Position numbers and translations under genes: made by a program. From Pseudomonas inefficax (GTDB lineage: Bacteria; Pseudomonadota; Gammaproteobacteria; Pseudomonadales; Pseudomonadaceae), in the NCBI RefSeq assembly GCF_900277125.1, contig NZ_OPYN01000150.1, forward strand, positions 1 through 37,533: a DNA stretch of 37,533 nt. The letters run 5' to 3'. Positions 25,080 to 33,664 of the stretch are shown piece by piece (positions within the stretch are counted from its first letter, which is position 1; every line of letters begins with the position of its first letter). The notes beneath the pieces were generated by a model. That model ran no database searches and was not told the DNA's origin. It saw nothing but the letters and a program-made list of their open reading frames with translations.

Positions 25080-26324
25080 TTGAAGAAGAACGTTCTTATC
25101 ATTGGTGCAGGAGGTGTCGCCAAGGTGGTGGCCCACAAGTGCGCGCAGCATAACGACGAACTGGGTCGTATCGCTATCGCGTCACGGAACATCTCCAAAT
25201 GCCAGGCCATCATCGACAGCGTCAAGGCCAAGGGTAGCCTCAAGGTACCCGCCGACATCCAGGCCTTCTCGCTCAATGCTCTCGATGTCGAGGCAACCAA
25301 GGCGCTGATCCGCGAAACCGAATCGCAGATCGTGATCAACGTTGGTTCCGCCTTCCTCAACATGTCGGTGCTGCGTGCCTGCATCGATACCGGTGTCGCC
25401 TATCTGGACACCGCCATCCACGAAGAGCCGGGCAAGATCTGCGAGACCCCGCCGTGGTACGGCAACTACGAGTGGAAACACCTCGAAGAGTGCCAGGCAA
25501 AGAACATTACCGCCATTCTCGGCGTCGGTTTCGACCCGGGTGTGGTGAACAGCTACGCCAAGCTGGCGCAGCAACAGTATTTCGACAGCATTGACTCGAT
25601 CGACATCCTCGACGTCAATGCCGGTTCGCATGGCAAGTACTTCGCCACCAACTTCGACCCGGAAATCAACTTCCGTGAATTCACCGGGCAAGTGTGGAGC
25701 TGGCAGAACAGCCAGTGGACCAGCAACACCATGTTCGAGGTCAAGCGTACCGACGACCTGCCGGTTGTAGGTTCGCAGAACCTGTACCTGACCGGCCACG
25801 ATGAAGTTCACTCGATTTCGAAGAACCTCAACGTGCCGAACGTGCGTTTCTGGATGAGCTTCGGCGAGCACTATATCAACGTGTTCACCGTGCTGAAGAA
25901 CCTGGGCCTGCTCTCCGAGCAGCCGGTGAAAACCGCCGAAGGCCTGGAAGTAGTACCGCTGAAAGTGGTCAAGGCCGTGCTGCCGGACCCAGCCTCGCTG
26001 GCCCCGGGCTACACCGGCAAGACCTGCATCGGTGACCTGGTCAAGGGCACCAAGGATGGCCAGCCGCGCGAAGTGTTCATCTACAACGTGGCCGACCACG
26101 AAGAAGCCTACGCCGAGACCGACAGCCAGGGCATTTCCTACACCGCCGGTGTACCGCCAGTGGCTGCCGCCCTGCTGGTCGCCCGTGGCGAGTGGGATGC
26201 CAAGCGCATGGTCAACGTCGAGGAGCTGCCAGCCGAGCCGTTCCTCAAGGCGCTGGACGTGATGGGCCTGCCGACCCGCGTCAAGGATGAAAAAGGCGAT
26301 CGTCCGTGGGACGCTGAAGCCTAA
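25080..26324 (+). CDS. Carboxynorspermidine/carboxyspermidine dehydrogenase (saccharopine dehydrogenase fold)
   Basis: A 414-aa protein with a Rossmann start (KKNVLIIGAGGVAKVVAHKC), NVGSAFLNMSVLRACIDTG, GVGFDPGVVNSYAKL, and the family stretch DVNAGSHGKYFATNFDPEIN. It joins putrescine (or diaminopropane) with aspartate semialdehyde and reduces the product with NADPH. The start is TTG 25080 with AGGAG and AGGG upstream. It follows nspC by 31 bases, so both steps of the pathway are in one operon, ended by a terminator at 26340. Confidence 0.92.
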   Translation: MKKNVLIIGAGGVAKVVAHKCAQHNDELGRIAIASRNISKCQAIIDSVKAKGSLKVPADIQAFSLNALDVEATKALIRETESQIVINVGSAFLNMSVLRACIDTGVAYLDTAIHEEPGKICETPPWYGNYEWKHLEECQAKNITAILGVGFDPGVVNSYAKLAQQQYFDSIDSIDILDVNAGSHGKYFATNFDPEINFREFTGQVWSWQNSQWTSNTMFEVKRTDDLPVVGSQNLYLTGHDEVHSISKNLNVPNVRFWMSFGEHYINVFTVLKNLGLLSEQPVKTAEGLEVVPLKVVKAVLPDPASLAPGYTGKTCIGDLVKGTKDGQPREVFIYNVADHEEAYAETDSQGISYTAGVPPVAAALLVARGEWDAKRMVNVEELPAEPFLKALDVMGLPTRVKDEKGDRPWDAEA

Positions 26325-26339
26325 GCCGCAACACAGAGA

Positions 26340-26370
26340 GGGCGCCGATATGGCGCCCTTTCTGTTTTTG
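26340..26370 (+). terminator. Rho-independent terminator of the polyamine operon
   Basis: GGGCGCC (26340-26346) pairs with GGCGCCC (26352-26358), loop GATAT, followed by TTTCTGTTTTT. It lies 15 bases after the stop. Confidence 0.85.
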
Positions 26371-26375
26371 CAGGC

Positions 26376-26473
26376 CCGGCCTCTTCGCGGGTAAACCCGC
26401 TCCCACAGGCCTTTCACAGGTCTTGAGTATTGTGGTGTCCCTGTGGGAGCGGGTTCACCCGCGAAGAGGCCGG
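26376..26473. repeat. REP pair
   Basis: Left arm CCGGCCTCTTCGCGGGTAAA to CTCCCACAGG; right arm CCTGTGGGAGCGGGTTCACC to CGCGAAGAGGCCGG. It lies between the polyamine operon and the convergent DJ-1 gene. Confidence 0.92.
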
Positions 26474-26481
26474 TGCAGGCT

Positions 26482-27327
26482 TCAGCCACCCTGCCCGGCC
26501 AATTTGTCCAGCAGCGCTTTGGCCAGGGCCTTGTCCGAGAACGGGTTCTGCCCGGTAATCAGCTCACGGTCCACCACCACATTGGGTTGCCAGGCCTTGG
26601 CATAGCCCATGTCGCCCCCTGCCATTGCCATGGCGTTGGCCGGGTAGAACAACAGCCGCTGGTCCTCGAGCGAACTTTCGAACACCTGCTCCTCCGGGTC
26701 GGAGAAGATGGTCATCTTGTAACCCTTGTACAGCCAGTCATTGGCTGCCGGCTTTTCACCACGCGCCAGCGCCGACTGGTAGCTCGCCGGGTCCTGCTGG
26801 GCCGAGAGCAAGGCGATGGGGCCATGGCAGATGGCGGCTGTGGGCTTGCCGGCCTGATGGAAATGCCGCAGCAAGGCGCCCACGTCCGGGTTGTTGGCCA
26901 GGTCGATCAACGGCGCATGGCCGCCGGGGATGAAAAGCCCGGCATAACGGCCCAGGTCACCTGCCAGTACCTCTTTCACCGACAGGGTATCGTCAATACC
27001 CGGCAGGCCTTGCACGACCTTCTCGATCCGGCGCATCTCCACCGCATCGCCGGCAAAGTAGCGCGGGTCGATCGACCGCTGGTCGACGCTCGGCGCATTA
27101 CCCTTGGGGGTAACCAGCACCAGCTTGTAGCCAGCCTTGAGCAACTGGTCGGCAGGCACGCCGAACTCGTTGAGGTAGTAGCCGGTGGCGTAGCGCTTGC
27201 CGTCCTGCAGCGGCAACTGGTTTTCGCTGGACAGCAGCACCAGCACTTCACCCTTGGGTGCGGCATGGGCGCCGGCTGCAAGCAGGGTGCCGGCAACAGC
27301 CAGGGCAAGCCGGGATATCTTGGTCAT
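26482..27327 (-). CDS. Exported DJ-1/PfpI family protein
   Basis: A 281-aa protein with a signal peptide (MTKISRLALAVAGTLLAAGA before HAAPKGE). The DJ-1/PfpI core has GLFIPGGHAPLIDL and the nucleophile elbow AICHGPIALL with the reactive cysteine; a helical insert follows. Possible roles are glyoxalase III-like or chaperone/deglycase activity in the periplasm. AGGAG is eight bases before the ATG. It is divergent from a LysR gene (98-base gap), which probably controls it. Confidence 0.87.
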   Translation of the reverse strand: MTKISRLALAVAGTLLAAGAHAAPKGEVLVLLSSENQLPLQDGKRYATGYYLNEFGVPADQLLKAGYKLVLVTPKGNAPSVDQRSIDPRYFAGDAVEMRRIEKVVQGLPGIDDTLSVKEVLAGDLGRYAGLFIPGGHAPLIDLANNPDVGALLRHFHQAGKPTAAICHGPIALLSAQQDPASYQSALARGEKPAANDWLYKGYKMTIFSDPEEQVFESSLEDQRLLFYPANAMAMAGGDMGYAKAWQPNVVVDRELITGQNPFSDKALAKALLDKLAGQGG

Positions 27328-27425
27328 GCAACATTCTCCTGATCAGGCAAATAGCTGTCCGCTCATGTTGGCGGGATGCGTTCATGCTAATGGCAAGGCT
27401 ATGATTCGATAATTCGAAAGCTCTC

Positions 27426-28379
27426 ATGCCTGTGATCCAGAAAATGAATATCTCCAGCAAGGACCTCAACCTGCTGTACCTGTTCCACGTGCTGTATCAG
27501 GAACGCAACGCCACCTTCGCCGCCCAGCGCATGGCGCTGAGCCAGCCCGCCCTCAGCCACAAGCTCAACAAGCTGCGCCATCAGTTTGGCGACCCGCTGT
27601 TCGTCCGCGCGCCCAGGGGCCTGACCCCGACACCACGTGCCCACGAACTGGCGCCCGAGGTAGAACGCCTGGTAGTGGGCCTGGAAGGTTTCTATGAACG
27701 CTGCGAAGGGCAGGACTTCCTCGCCCGCCCTGCCCGCCTGCACTTGTACAGCACCGATTTTGTCGAGCAGACCCTGTTGCCCAGGCTGCTGCCGATCCTG
27801 CGCAGCCAGGCACCGAACCTGACGCTGGTCACCCACAACACTCGCGGCCAGCTACCTCGCGAAGAACTGGAGAAAGGCACCTGCGACCTGGCCGTTGCCG
27901 GGTTCTACACCGGCCTGCCGGAAACCTTCCACCAGCAGCGCCTGCTCAGCGAACACTTGGTAGTGCTGGCCTCGCGCAGCCATCCGGGCCTGGAAAACGG
28001 CCTGGACCTGGATACCTTCCTCGCCAGCGACCACCTGCTCACCACCCTCACCGGCGACCTCGATGGCCTGGTCGACCGCGCCTTGCGCAGCCAGGGCATG
28101 CAACGACGGGTCGTGGCTGGCCTGTCCAGCTTTGTAGCCCCCACGCGCCTGCTGCGCGGCACCGACCTGCTGCTCACATGCCTGAGCTCGCTGGCCATCG
28201 AAGCCACCGAGCGTGATGACGACCTGCTCATGTACCCGCTGCCGCTGACATTGCCCGCAATCGAGGTGATGCAGATCTGGCATGAACGCACCCACGCCGA
28301 CCCCTTGCGGCGCTGGTTCCGCCAGCAGCTGTGGAACGTCGCCCAAGAAGCAGCGGCCTGCGCAAGTAACAATATCTAA
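27426..28379 (+). CDS. LysR-type transcriptional regulator
   Basis: A 317-aa protein. The N-terminal winged helix has DLNLLYLFHVLYQERNATFA, MALSQPALSHKLNKLRHQFG and PLFVRAPRGLTPTPRA; the ligand-binding domain follows from about residue 95. It is divergent from the DJ-1 gene and most likely regulates it. The gap holds a direct repeat ATTCGA (27404-27409, 27412-27417) but no clear T-N11-A box. ATG 27444 is an alternative start (MNISSKDLNLL) and neither has a strong ribosome binding site. Confidence 0.9.
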   Translation: MPVIQKMNISSKDLNLLYLFHVLYQERNATFAAQRMALSQPALSHKLNKLRHQFGDPLFVRAPRGLTPTPRAHELAPEVERLVVGLEGFYERCEGQDFLARPARLHLYSTDFVEQTLLPRLLPILRSQAPNLTLVTHNTRGQLPREELEKGTCDLAVAGFYTGLPETFHQQRLLSEHLVVLASRSHPGLENGLDLDTFLASDHLLTTLTGDLDGLVDRALRSQGMQRRVVAGLSSFVAPTRLLRGTDLLLTCLSSLAIEATERDDDLLMYPLPLTLPAIEVMQIWHERTHADPLRRWFRQQLWNVAQEAAACASNNI

Positions 28380-28427
28380 ACAACGATGTGACATTTTTTT
28401 ACAGCTTTCTCGCCAAGGAGCTGTCGA

Positions 28428-29765
28428 ATGAAGGTCACGGTTTTCGGTACCGGCTATGTCGGCCTCACCCAGGCGGTATGCCTGGCCCAGGTGGGGCATT
28501 CGGTGTTGTGCATGGATGTCGACGCCGAGCGGGTCGCTAGCCTCAATGCAGGCCATTGCCCGATCTTCGAGCCCGGCCTGGCGCCGATGCTGGAGAAGAA
28601 CCTGGCCTGCGGTCGCCTGCGCTTCACCACCGACGCCAGCGAAGCGGCCAACTACGCCAGGTTGCAGTTCATCGCCGTCGGCACCCCGCCACAGGCCGAT
28701 GGCAGCGCCGACCTGAAGCACGTGTTTGCCGTGGTCGACAGCATCCTCGAACATGCCGACGGCCCCAAGCTGATCGTCAACAAATCCACCGCGCCGGTCG
28801 GCACGGTGCACCGCATCAAGGCACGCATCGCCCAGGCCGTGGCCGATACCAGCCGCTTCCATGTCGTCAGCAACCCCGAGTTCCTCAAGGAAGGCTCGGC
28901 TGTCGATGACTGCATACGCCCGGAGCGCATCATCATCGGTGGCGCGGAACCCGCCGAAGTAGAACTGCTGCGCGAGCTGTACCTGCCGTTCAGCCGCAAC
29001 CGCGAAAAGCTCATGGTCATGGATGCGCGCAGCGCCGAACTGACCAAATATGCGGCCAACTGCATGCTGGCGACCAAGATTTCGTTCATCAATGAAATCG
29101 CCAACCTGGCCGAGCACCTGGGCGCCGATATCGAAATGGTGCGCCGCGGCATCGGCTCGGACCCGCGCATAGGCTACGACTTCATCTATGCCGGCTGCGG
29201 CTTTGGCGGCTCGTGCTTCCCCAAGGACCTGCAAGCCCTGCGCCGCAGCGCCGAGGCCGAAGGCTTCGAACCGCAGTTGCTGCGTGCGGTGGAATCGGTC
29301 AACGAGCAGCAAAAGGGCCGGCTGTTCAACAAGATCCAGCGCCACTACCCACGTGGCCTGCGGGGCAAGGTCTTCGCCTTGTGGGGGTTGTCGTTCAAGC
29401 CCAATACCAATGACATCCGCGAGGCCTCCAGCCGGGTCCTGCTGGAAGCGCTGTGGGCCGCCGGCGCGCGGGTGCAGGCCCATGACCCGCAGGCCATGGA
29501 AGAAATCCAGCGGCATTATGGCCCGCGCACCGACCTGCAACTGGTGCCGTGCAAGGACGATGCACTGCGCGGCGCCGATGCCCTGGTGATCGTCACCGAA
29601 TGGCAGGACTACCGCGTGCTCAACCTCGACCAGGTGCCGCAACAGCTAGCCGACCGGGTGGTGTTCGACGGGCGCAACCTGTTCGAACCCGAGCACATGG
29701 CCGCCGCCGGCCTGACTTACTACGGCATCGGCCGTGGCCAGGTGCAGCCAGCATGCCCGTACTGA
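28428..29765 (+). CDS. ugd: UDP-glucose 6-dehydrogenase
   Basis: A 445-aa protein: NAD-binding start MKVTVFGTGYVGLTQAVCLA, EFLKEGSAVDD (catalytic region), NEIANLAEHLGAD, and the catalytic cysteine in AGCGFGGSCFPKDLQAL; C-terminal domain WGLSFKPNTNDIREA. It oxidises UDP-glucose to UDP-glucuronate. AAGGAG is seven bases before the ATG. First gene of a five-gene operon; it overlaps the epimerase start by 13 bases. Confidence 0.95.
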   Translation: MKVTVFGTGYVGLTQAVCLAQVGHSVLCMDVDAERVASLNAGHCPIFEPGLAPMLEKNLACGRLRFTTDASEAANYARLQFIAVGTPPQADGSADLKHVFAVVDSILEHADGPKLIVNKSTAPVGTVHRIKARIAQAVADTSRFHVVSNPEFLKEGSAVDDCIRPERIIIGGAEPAEVELLRELYLPFSRNREKLMVMDARSAELTKYAANCMLATKISFINEIANLAEHLGADIEMVRRGIGSDPRIGYDFIYAGCGFGGSCFPKDLQALRRSAEAEGFEPQLLRAVESVNEQQKGRLFNKIQRHYPRGLRGKVFALWGLSFKPNTNDIREASSRVLLEALWAAGARVQAHDPQAMEEIQRHYGPRTDLQLVPCKDDALRGADALVIVTEWQDYRVLNLDQVPQQLADRVVFDGRNLFEPEHMAAAGLTYYGIGRGQVQPACPY

Positions 29766-30727
29766 TTACCGGCGTGGCGGGTTTCATCGGCTACCACGTT
29801 GCACGGCGCCTGTGCGAAGCAGGCATCGAGGTGGTTGGCATCGATAACCTCAATACCTATTACAGCGTCCAGCTGAAACTGGCGCGCCTGCAGCAACTGT
29901 TCGGCTTTGCCAATTTTCGCTTCCACACACTCGATATCGCCCACCCGAACGAACTGCAACAACTGTTCGCCGGCCAGGCGTTCAGTGAGGTGATCCACCT
30001 GGCGGCGCAGGCCGGGGTGCGCTATTCGCTGGACAACCCCGGCGCCTATGGCCAGGCCAACCTGGTCGGCTTTCTCAACATCATCGAGGCCTGCCGCCAG
30101 CAGCCGCCCCGCCACCTGATCTATGCCTCCAGCAGTTCGGTATACGGCGCCAGCGCCAAGCTGCCGTTCAGCGTCGACGACCCGGCCGAACAACCGCTGT
30201 CGCTGTATGCCGCCAGCAAGCGCGCCAATGAACTGATGGCGCACAGCTACGCACACCTGTACCAGCTGCCGACCACCGGCCTGCGTTTCTTCACCGTGTA
30301 CGGCCCCTGGGGCCGCCCCGACATGGCGCCGTTCAAGTTCACCCGCGCCATGCTCGAGGGCCGGCCGGTCGAGGTCTACAACCACGGCATGATGGGGCGC
30401 GACTTCACCTACATCGACGATATCGTCGAGAGCATTGTGCGCCTGCGCCTGAAGCCGCCACTGCCGGCCGAGGGACAACCGCCTTGCCAGCTGTTCAACA
30501 TCGGCCGAGGCCAGCCGGTACGGCTGCTGCACTTCGTCGAATGCCTGGAGCGTGCCTTGGGCATCAAGGCCCGACGCGACTACCTGCCGCTGCAAGCGGG
30601 TGACGTGCTGGAGACCTGGGCCGCCGCCGGCTCGCTGGCGCGCTGGATCGATTACACCCCGGGCACATCGCTGGAACGCGGTGTCAACGCCTTCGTCGGC
30701 TGGTACCGGGATTTCTACCGGGTTTGA
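29753..30727 (+). CDS. UDP-glucuronate 4-epimerase-like NAD-dependent epimerase
   Basis: A 324-aa SDR protein: MPVLITGVAGFIGYHVARRL (NAD loop), DNLNTYYSVQLKLAR (typical of UDP-glucuronate epimerases), HLAAQAGVRYSLDNPGAYGQ, SSSSVYGASAKLPF, and YAASKRANELMAHSY with the catalytic Tyr-x3-Lys. Next to ugd, its substrate is most likely UDP-glucuronate and its product UDP-galacturonate. Its start is inside the 3' end of ugd, so translation is coupled. Other uronic or amino-sugar epimerases are less likely. Confidence 0.88.
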   Translation: MPVLITGVAGFIGYHVARRLCEAGIEVVGIDNLNTYYSVQLKLARLQQLFGFANFRFHTLDIAHPNELQQLFAGQAFSEVIHLAAQAGVRYSLDNPGAYGQANLVGFLNIIEACRQQPPRHLIYASSSSVYGASAKLPFSVDDPAEQPLSLYAASKRANELMAHSYAHLYQLPTTGLRFFTVYGPWGRPDMAPFKFTRAMLEGRPVEVYNHGMMGRDFTYIDDIVESIVRLRLKPPLPAEGQPPCQLFNIGRGQPVRLLHFVECLERALGIKARRDYLPLQAGDVLETWAAAGSLARWIDYTPGTSLERGVNAFVGWYRDFYRV

Positions 30728-30758
30728 GCCGCGCCTCACAACAAGCACAGGTAGCCTC

Positions 30759-31502
30759 ATGACAGATCCACTTGACCTCTCGGTGCTCATTCCCGCCCGG
30801 AACGAGGTCGACAACCTGCCATCACTGCTGATGGAAATACGTACCGCACTGGCGGCTGAAGACTTTGAAGTACTGGTGGTCGATGACGGCAGCAGCGACC
30901 GCACCCTGAGCGTACTGCAGCAACTGAAAAACCAGGGCTACACGCAACTGCGCATCCTCCGTCACGAGCAGTCGCTGGGCCAGAGCACTTCGCTGTGGCA
31001 TGCCGCCCAGGCTGCCCGCGGGCGCTGGCTGGCAACCCTGGACGGCGACGGCCAGAACGACCCGGCGGACATCCCCGGCATGCTGGCCCTGGTACGTGCC
31101 AACCAGGACCTGGCCGGTGGCGTCAAGCTGGTGGCCGGGCACCGGGTCAACCGCCGCGACAGCGCCAGCAAACGCTGGGCCTCGCGGCTTGCCAACGGCC
31201 TGCGCAGCCGCTTGCTCAAGGACGCAACGCCAGACACCGGCTGCGGGCTGAAACTGATCGAGCGCGCGGCCTTCCTGCGCCTGCCCTACTTCGACCACAT
31301 GCACCGTTTCATCCCGGCGCTGATCCTGCGCCATAACGGCCGCATGCTGGTGCACCCGGTCAACCACCGGCCACGTCAGGCCGGGGTGTCCAAGTACGGC
31401 AATCTGGACCGCGCCCTGGTCGGCATCCTCGACTTGTTCGGGGTCTGGTGGCTGATCCGGCGCACCCGCCTGGACACGCGCCCCCAGGAGTTCGAAGGAT
31501 GA
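30759..31502 (+). CDS. GT2 family glycosyltransferase (polyprenyl-phosphate type)
   Basis: A 247-aa GT-A enzyme: LSVLIPARNEVDNLPSLL, VVDDGSSDRTLSVL (donor site), ATLDGDGQNDPADI (DXD motif), and RFIPALILRHNGRMLVHPVN then HRPRQAGVSKYG. This pattern fits dolichol/undecaprenyl-phosphate sugar transferases such as ArnC or RgtE. In this operon it would load a uronic acid onto a polyprenyl phosphate on the cytoplasmic side. It lacks the two C-terminal membrane helices of ArnC; a hydrophobic stretch (ALVGILDLFGVWWLI) may hold it on the membrane. Confidence 0.85.
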   Translation: MTDPLDLSVLIPARNEVDNLPSLLMEIRTALAAEDFEVLVVDDGSSDRTLSVLQQLKNQGYTQLRILRHEQSLGQSTSLWHAAQAARGRWLATLDGDGQNDPADIPGMLALVRANQDLAGGVKLVAGHRVNRRDSASKRWASRLANGLRSRLLKDATPDTGCGLKLIERAAFLRLPYFDHMHRFIPALILRHNGRMLVHPVNHRPRQAGVSKYGNLDRALVGILDLFGVWWLIRRTRLDTRPQEFEG

Positions 31503-31771
31503 CCCGCGAAACCCTGTGGCTGGTCATCGGCTTCGCCGGCCAGGCCGTATTTACCGGGCGTTTCGTGTTGCAATGGCTGTACAGCGAGTTCAAGCGCCGC
31601 AGCGTGATCCCGGTGGGGTTCTGGTACCTGAGCATGCTCGGCAGCGCGTTGCTGCTGACCTATGCCATCTATCGCCAGGACCCGGTGTTCATCATTGGCC
31701 AGGGCTTCGGCTTGCTGGTCTACCTGCGCAACCTGCAACTGATCGCCCGACACCAGGAACAGAAGGAATAG
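31499..31771 (+). CDS. Small membrane protein, LAB_N (lipid A biosynthesis N-terminal-like)
   Basis: A 90-aa protein with three hydrophobic segments: TLWLVIGFAGQAVFTGRFVL, VGFWYLSMLGSALLLTYAIY, and FIIGQGFGLLVYLRNLQLIA. The pattern FTGRFVLQWLYSEFKRRSV and PVGFWYLSMLGS is that of the LAB_N domain (PF07578), usually found with lipid A or glycolipid genes. Its start overlaps the stop of the GT2 gene (ATGA). In this place it could be the lipid-sugar flippase or a partner of the GT2, as ArnE/F are in the aminoarabinose system; that is inference. Confidence 0.82.
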   Translation: MTRETLWLVIGFAGQAVFTGRFVLQWLYSEFKRRSVIPVGFWYLSMLGSALLLTYAIYRQDPVFIIGQGFGLLVYLRNLQLIARHQEQKE

Positions 31772-31774
31772 CCC

Positions 31775-33346
31775 TTGCCAAGGTTCAGCACGCTCGGGGC
31801 CGAACGCCTGGCCCTGGTTGCTCTCGCCGTGTTGCTGGTGGGCGCGGGTATCGGCTGGCGCCAGCCGATGAATGTGGACGAGGAACGCTTTCTCGGCGTC
31901 GCCCTGGAAATGCTGCAGGGCGGCAACTGGTTCATCCCGCACCGGGCGGGGGAAATCTACGGCGACAAGCCGCCGCTGTTCATGTGGACCGTGGCCCTGT
32001 TCAGCCACCTCACCGGCTCGCCCAAGGTTGCCCTGTACCTGCCAGGGCTGCTGTCGGCGGCGACCATCACCTGGGTGCTGCATGACCTGGGGCGGCGCCT
32101 GTGGACCCGGCGCATCGGTGTGATCGCCGCCTTGCTGTTCCTGGCTACCTACCAGAGCTACAGCATCTTGCGCACCGGGCAGATCGACAGCTTCCTGTGC
32201 CTGTGGGTTGCGCTGGGATTCTACGGCATGCTGCGCCACTTGCTGCTCGGGCCGGCCTGGGGCTGGTTCTACCTGGCCTGCGCGGCCATGGGCCTGGGTA
32301 TCATCAGCAAGGGCGTGGGCTTTATCCCGGCGCTGCTTCTGGTGCCCTATGCCTGGGCGGTGCGCCACCACTGGCACGGGGTGGTGGCCATGCCCGGCCA
32401 GGGTTGGCGCTGGAGCCTGGGGCTGCTGTGGCTGCTGTCCGGTTGCGCGGTGTGGCTGCTGCCGCTGCTGGTATCGATTGCCCATGGCGGTGGCGCGGCA
32501 GAGCTGGCCTACCTGAAGGAAATCCTGCTGCGCCAGACCGCCAGCCGCTATGCCAATGCCTGGGACCATCGCGAACCGTTCTGGTACTACTTCGTCAAGG
32601 TCATCCCCAAGTACTGGCTGCCACTGGTGCTGGCCCTGCCCTGGCTGATACCGGCCTGGCGCCGGCAGTTGCACAAACACGACGGGCGCTTCCTGCTGCT
32701 GCTCGGCTGGGTGGCGCTGGTACTGTTGTTTTTCAGCCTGAGCAGCGGCAAACGCAAACTGTATATCTTCCCGGCGCTGCCGGGCCTGGTGCTGGCCATC
32801 GCGCCACTGCTGCCGTGGCTGCTAAAGCGTTGGCTAGGGGGCCGGCCGGCCTGGCGCAAGGCGTTCACTGCCGTGGCCCTGGCATGGTTCGCGCTGTGGT
32901 TTGCGCGCGGCTTCGTCGAGCCGCTGAAGGAAGGCCGTAACCCGCATGAGACATTGATGACTGAAGCCGCTCGGGCTACCGGCGGCGCCGAGTTGGTGCT
33001 GGTCAACTGGCGCGAGGGGCATTGGTTGTTTGCCCGACAACCCATCGTGCACTTCGGTTTCACCGGCCAGTCCAGGGCGGATGCGGCCGTCTACTGGCTG
33101 CGCCACAACCCTGCGGCCTTCGCCCTGGTCCCGGCTTCGGAACTGGGCCGCTGCTTCAATGCAGGCAAGGCACGCAGGCTGGGCGAGACCTCGCGCGCCG
33201 AATGGTATGTGGTCGGTGCCGATGCCGATAACGGCCAGTGCCAGGCCACCGCCCCCAGCCATGTCTACCACTTCGCCTGGGTACGCCCTATTCCTGTGGG
33301 AGCAACTGTCCTGGATATCTCTTCAAGCCAGCACTGGCCCTTGTAG
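31775..33346 (+). CDS. ArnT/GT39-like membrane glycosyltransferase
   Basis: A 523-aa GT-C protein with about ten hydrophobic segments. Near the N-terminus, NVDEERFLGVALEMLQGGNW has the acidic pair typical of ArnT and PMT catalytic loops, followed by YGDKPPLFMWTVALFSHLTG. It would transfer a sugar from a polyprenyl carrier to lipid A or core in the periplasm. The start is TTG 31775 with AAGGA seven bases upstream. The last residues (after WVRPIPVG) are encoded by REP-like DNA and the TAG stop lies inside a REP, so the native C-terminus may have been changed. Confidence 0.85.
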   Translation: MPRFSTLGAERLALVALAVLLVGAGIGWRQPMNVDEERFLGVALEMLQGGNWFIPHRAGEIYGDKPPLFMWTVALFSHLTGSPKVALYLPGLLSAATITWVLHDLGRRLWTRRIGVIAALLFLATYQSYSILRTGQIDSFLCLWVALGFYGMLRHLLLGPAWGWFYLACAAMGLGIISKGVGFIPALLLVPYAWAVRHHWHGVVAMPGQGWRWSLGLLWLLSGCAVWLLPLLVSIAHGGGAAELAYLKEILLRQTASRYANAWDHREPFWYYFVKVIPKYWLPLVLALPWLIPAWRRQLHKHDGRFLLLLGWVALVLLFFSLSSGKRKLYIFPALPGLVLAIAPLLPWLLKRWLGGRPAWRKAFTAVALAWFALWFARGFVEPLKEGRNPHETLMTEAARATGGAELVLVNWREGHWLFARQPIVHFGFTGQSRADAAVYWLRHNPAAFALVPASELGRCFNAGKARRLGETSRAEWYVVGADADNGQCQATAPSHVYHFAWVRPIPVGATVLDISSSQHWPL

Positions 33347-33458
33347 GAGCGGCCTTGTGTCGCGATGGGCCGCGCAGCGGCCCCGACAATCTTTGCTGCG
33401 AAGCTGAAAACCTGGGGCCGCTTCGCGCCCCATCGCGACACAAGGCCGCTCCTACAGG
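33340..33458. repeat. REP pair, overlapping the end of the GT39-like gene
   Basis: Left arm CTTGTAGGAGCGGCCTTGTG through TCGCGATGGG; right arm CCCATCGCGACACAAGGCC to GCTCCTACAG. The TAG stop of the glycosyltransferase is in the left arm; a further half-REP (CCTGTGGGAGCAAC, 33293-33306) lies inside the coding sequence. Confidence 0.9.
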
Positions 33459-33487
33459 TACTGCACATGGCTTGAGGCCGGTGTGGC

Positions 33488-33580
33488 CTGTAGGAGCAGC
33501 CTTGTGCTGCGAAGAGGCCGGAAGGGCAAAAAATCCTCTTTGCCGGTAATGGCCTCTTCGCAGCACAAGGCTGCTCCTAC
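33488..33580. repeat. REP pair, second type
   Basis: Left arm CCTGTAGGAGCAGCCTTGTG to CTGCGAAGAGGCC; right arm GGCCTCTTCGCAGCACAAGG to CTGCTCCTAC. It is adjacent to the previous pair with 29 bases between, giving a small REP cluster between converging genes. Confidence 0.9.
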
Positions 33581-33664
33581 TGATCCTGTGCATGCCTGGA
33601 AGCCGCTGCTGACAATATGGGAGATCGCGCCAACTTTCAGAATTGGAGCAAATCTTGCTCCTGC

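Noticed and set aside
27852..29642. 596-codon frame antisense to the LysR and ugd genes
   Set aside because: Crosses the gap between two well-supported genes and has no recognisable domain.
31376..32680. 434-codon frame antisense to the ArnT-like gene
   Set aside because: Gln/His-rich shadow of a membrane protein gene.
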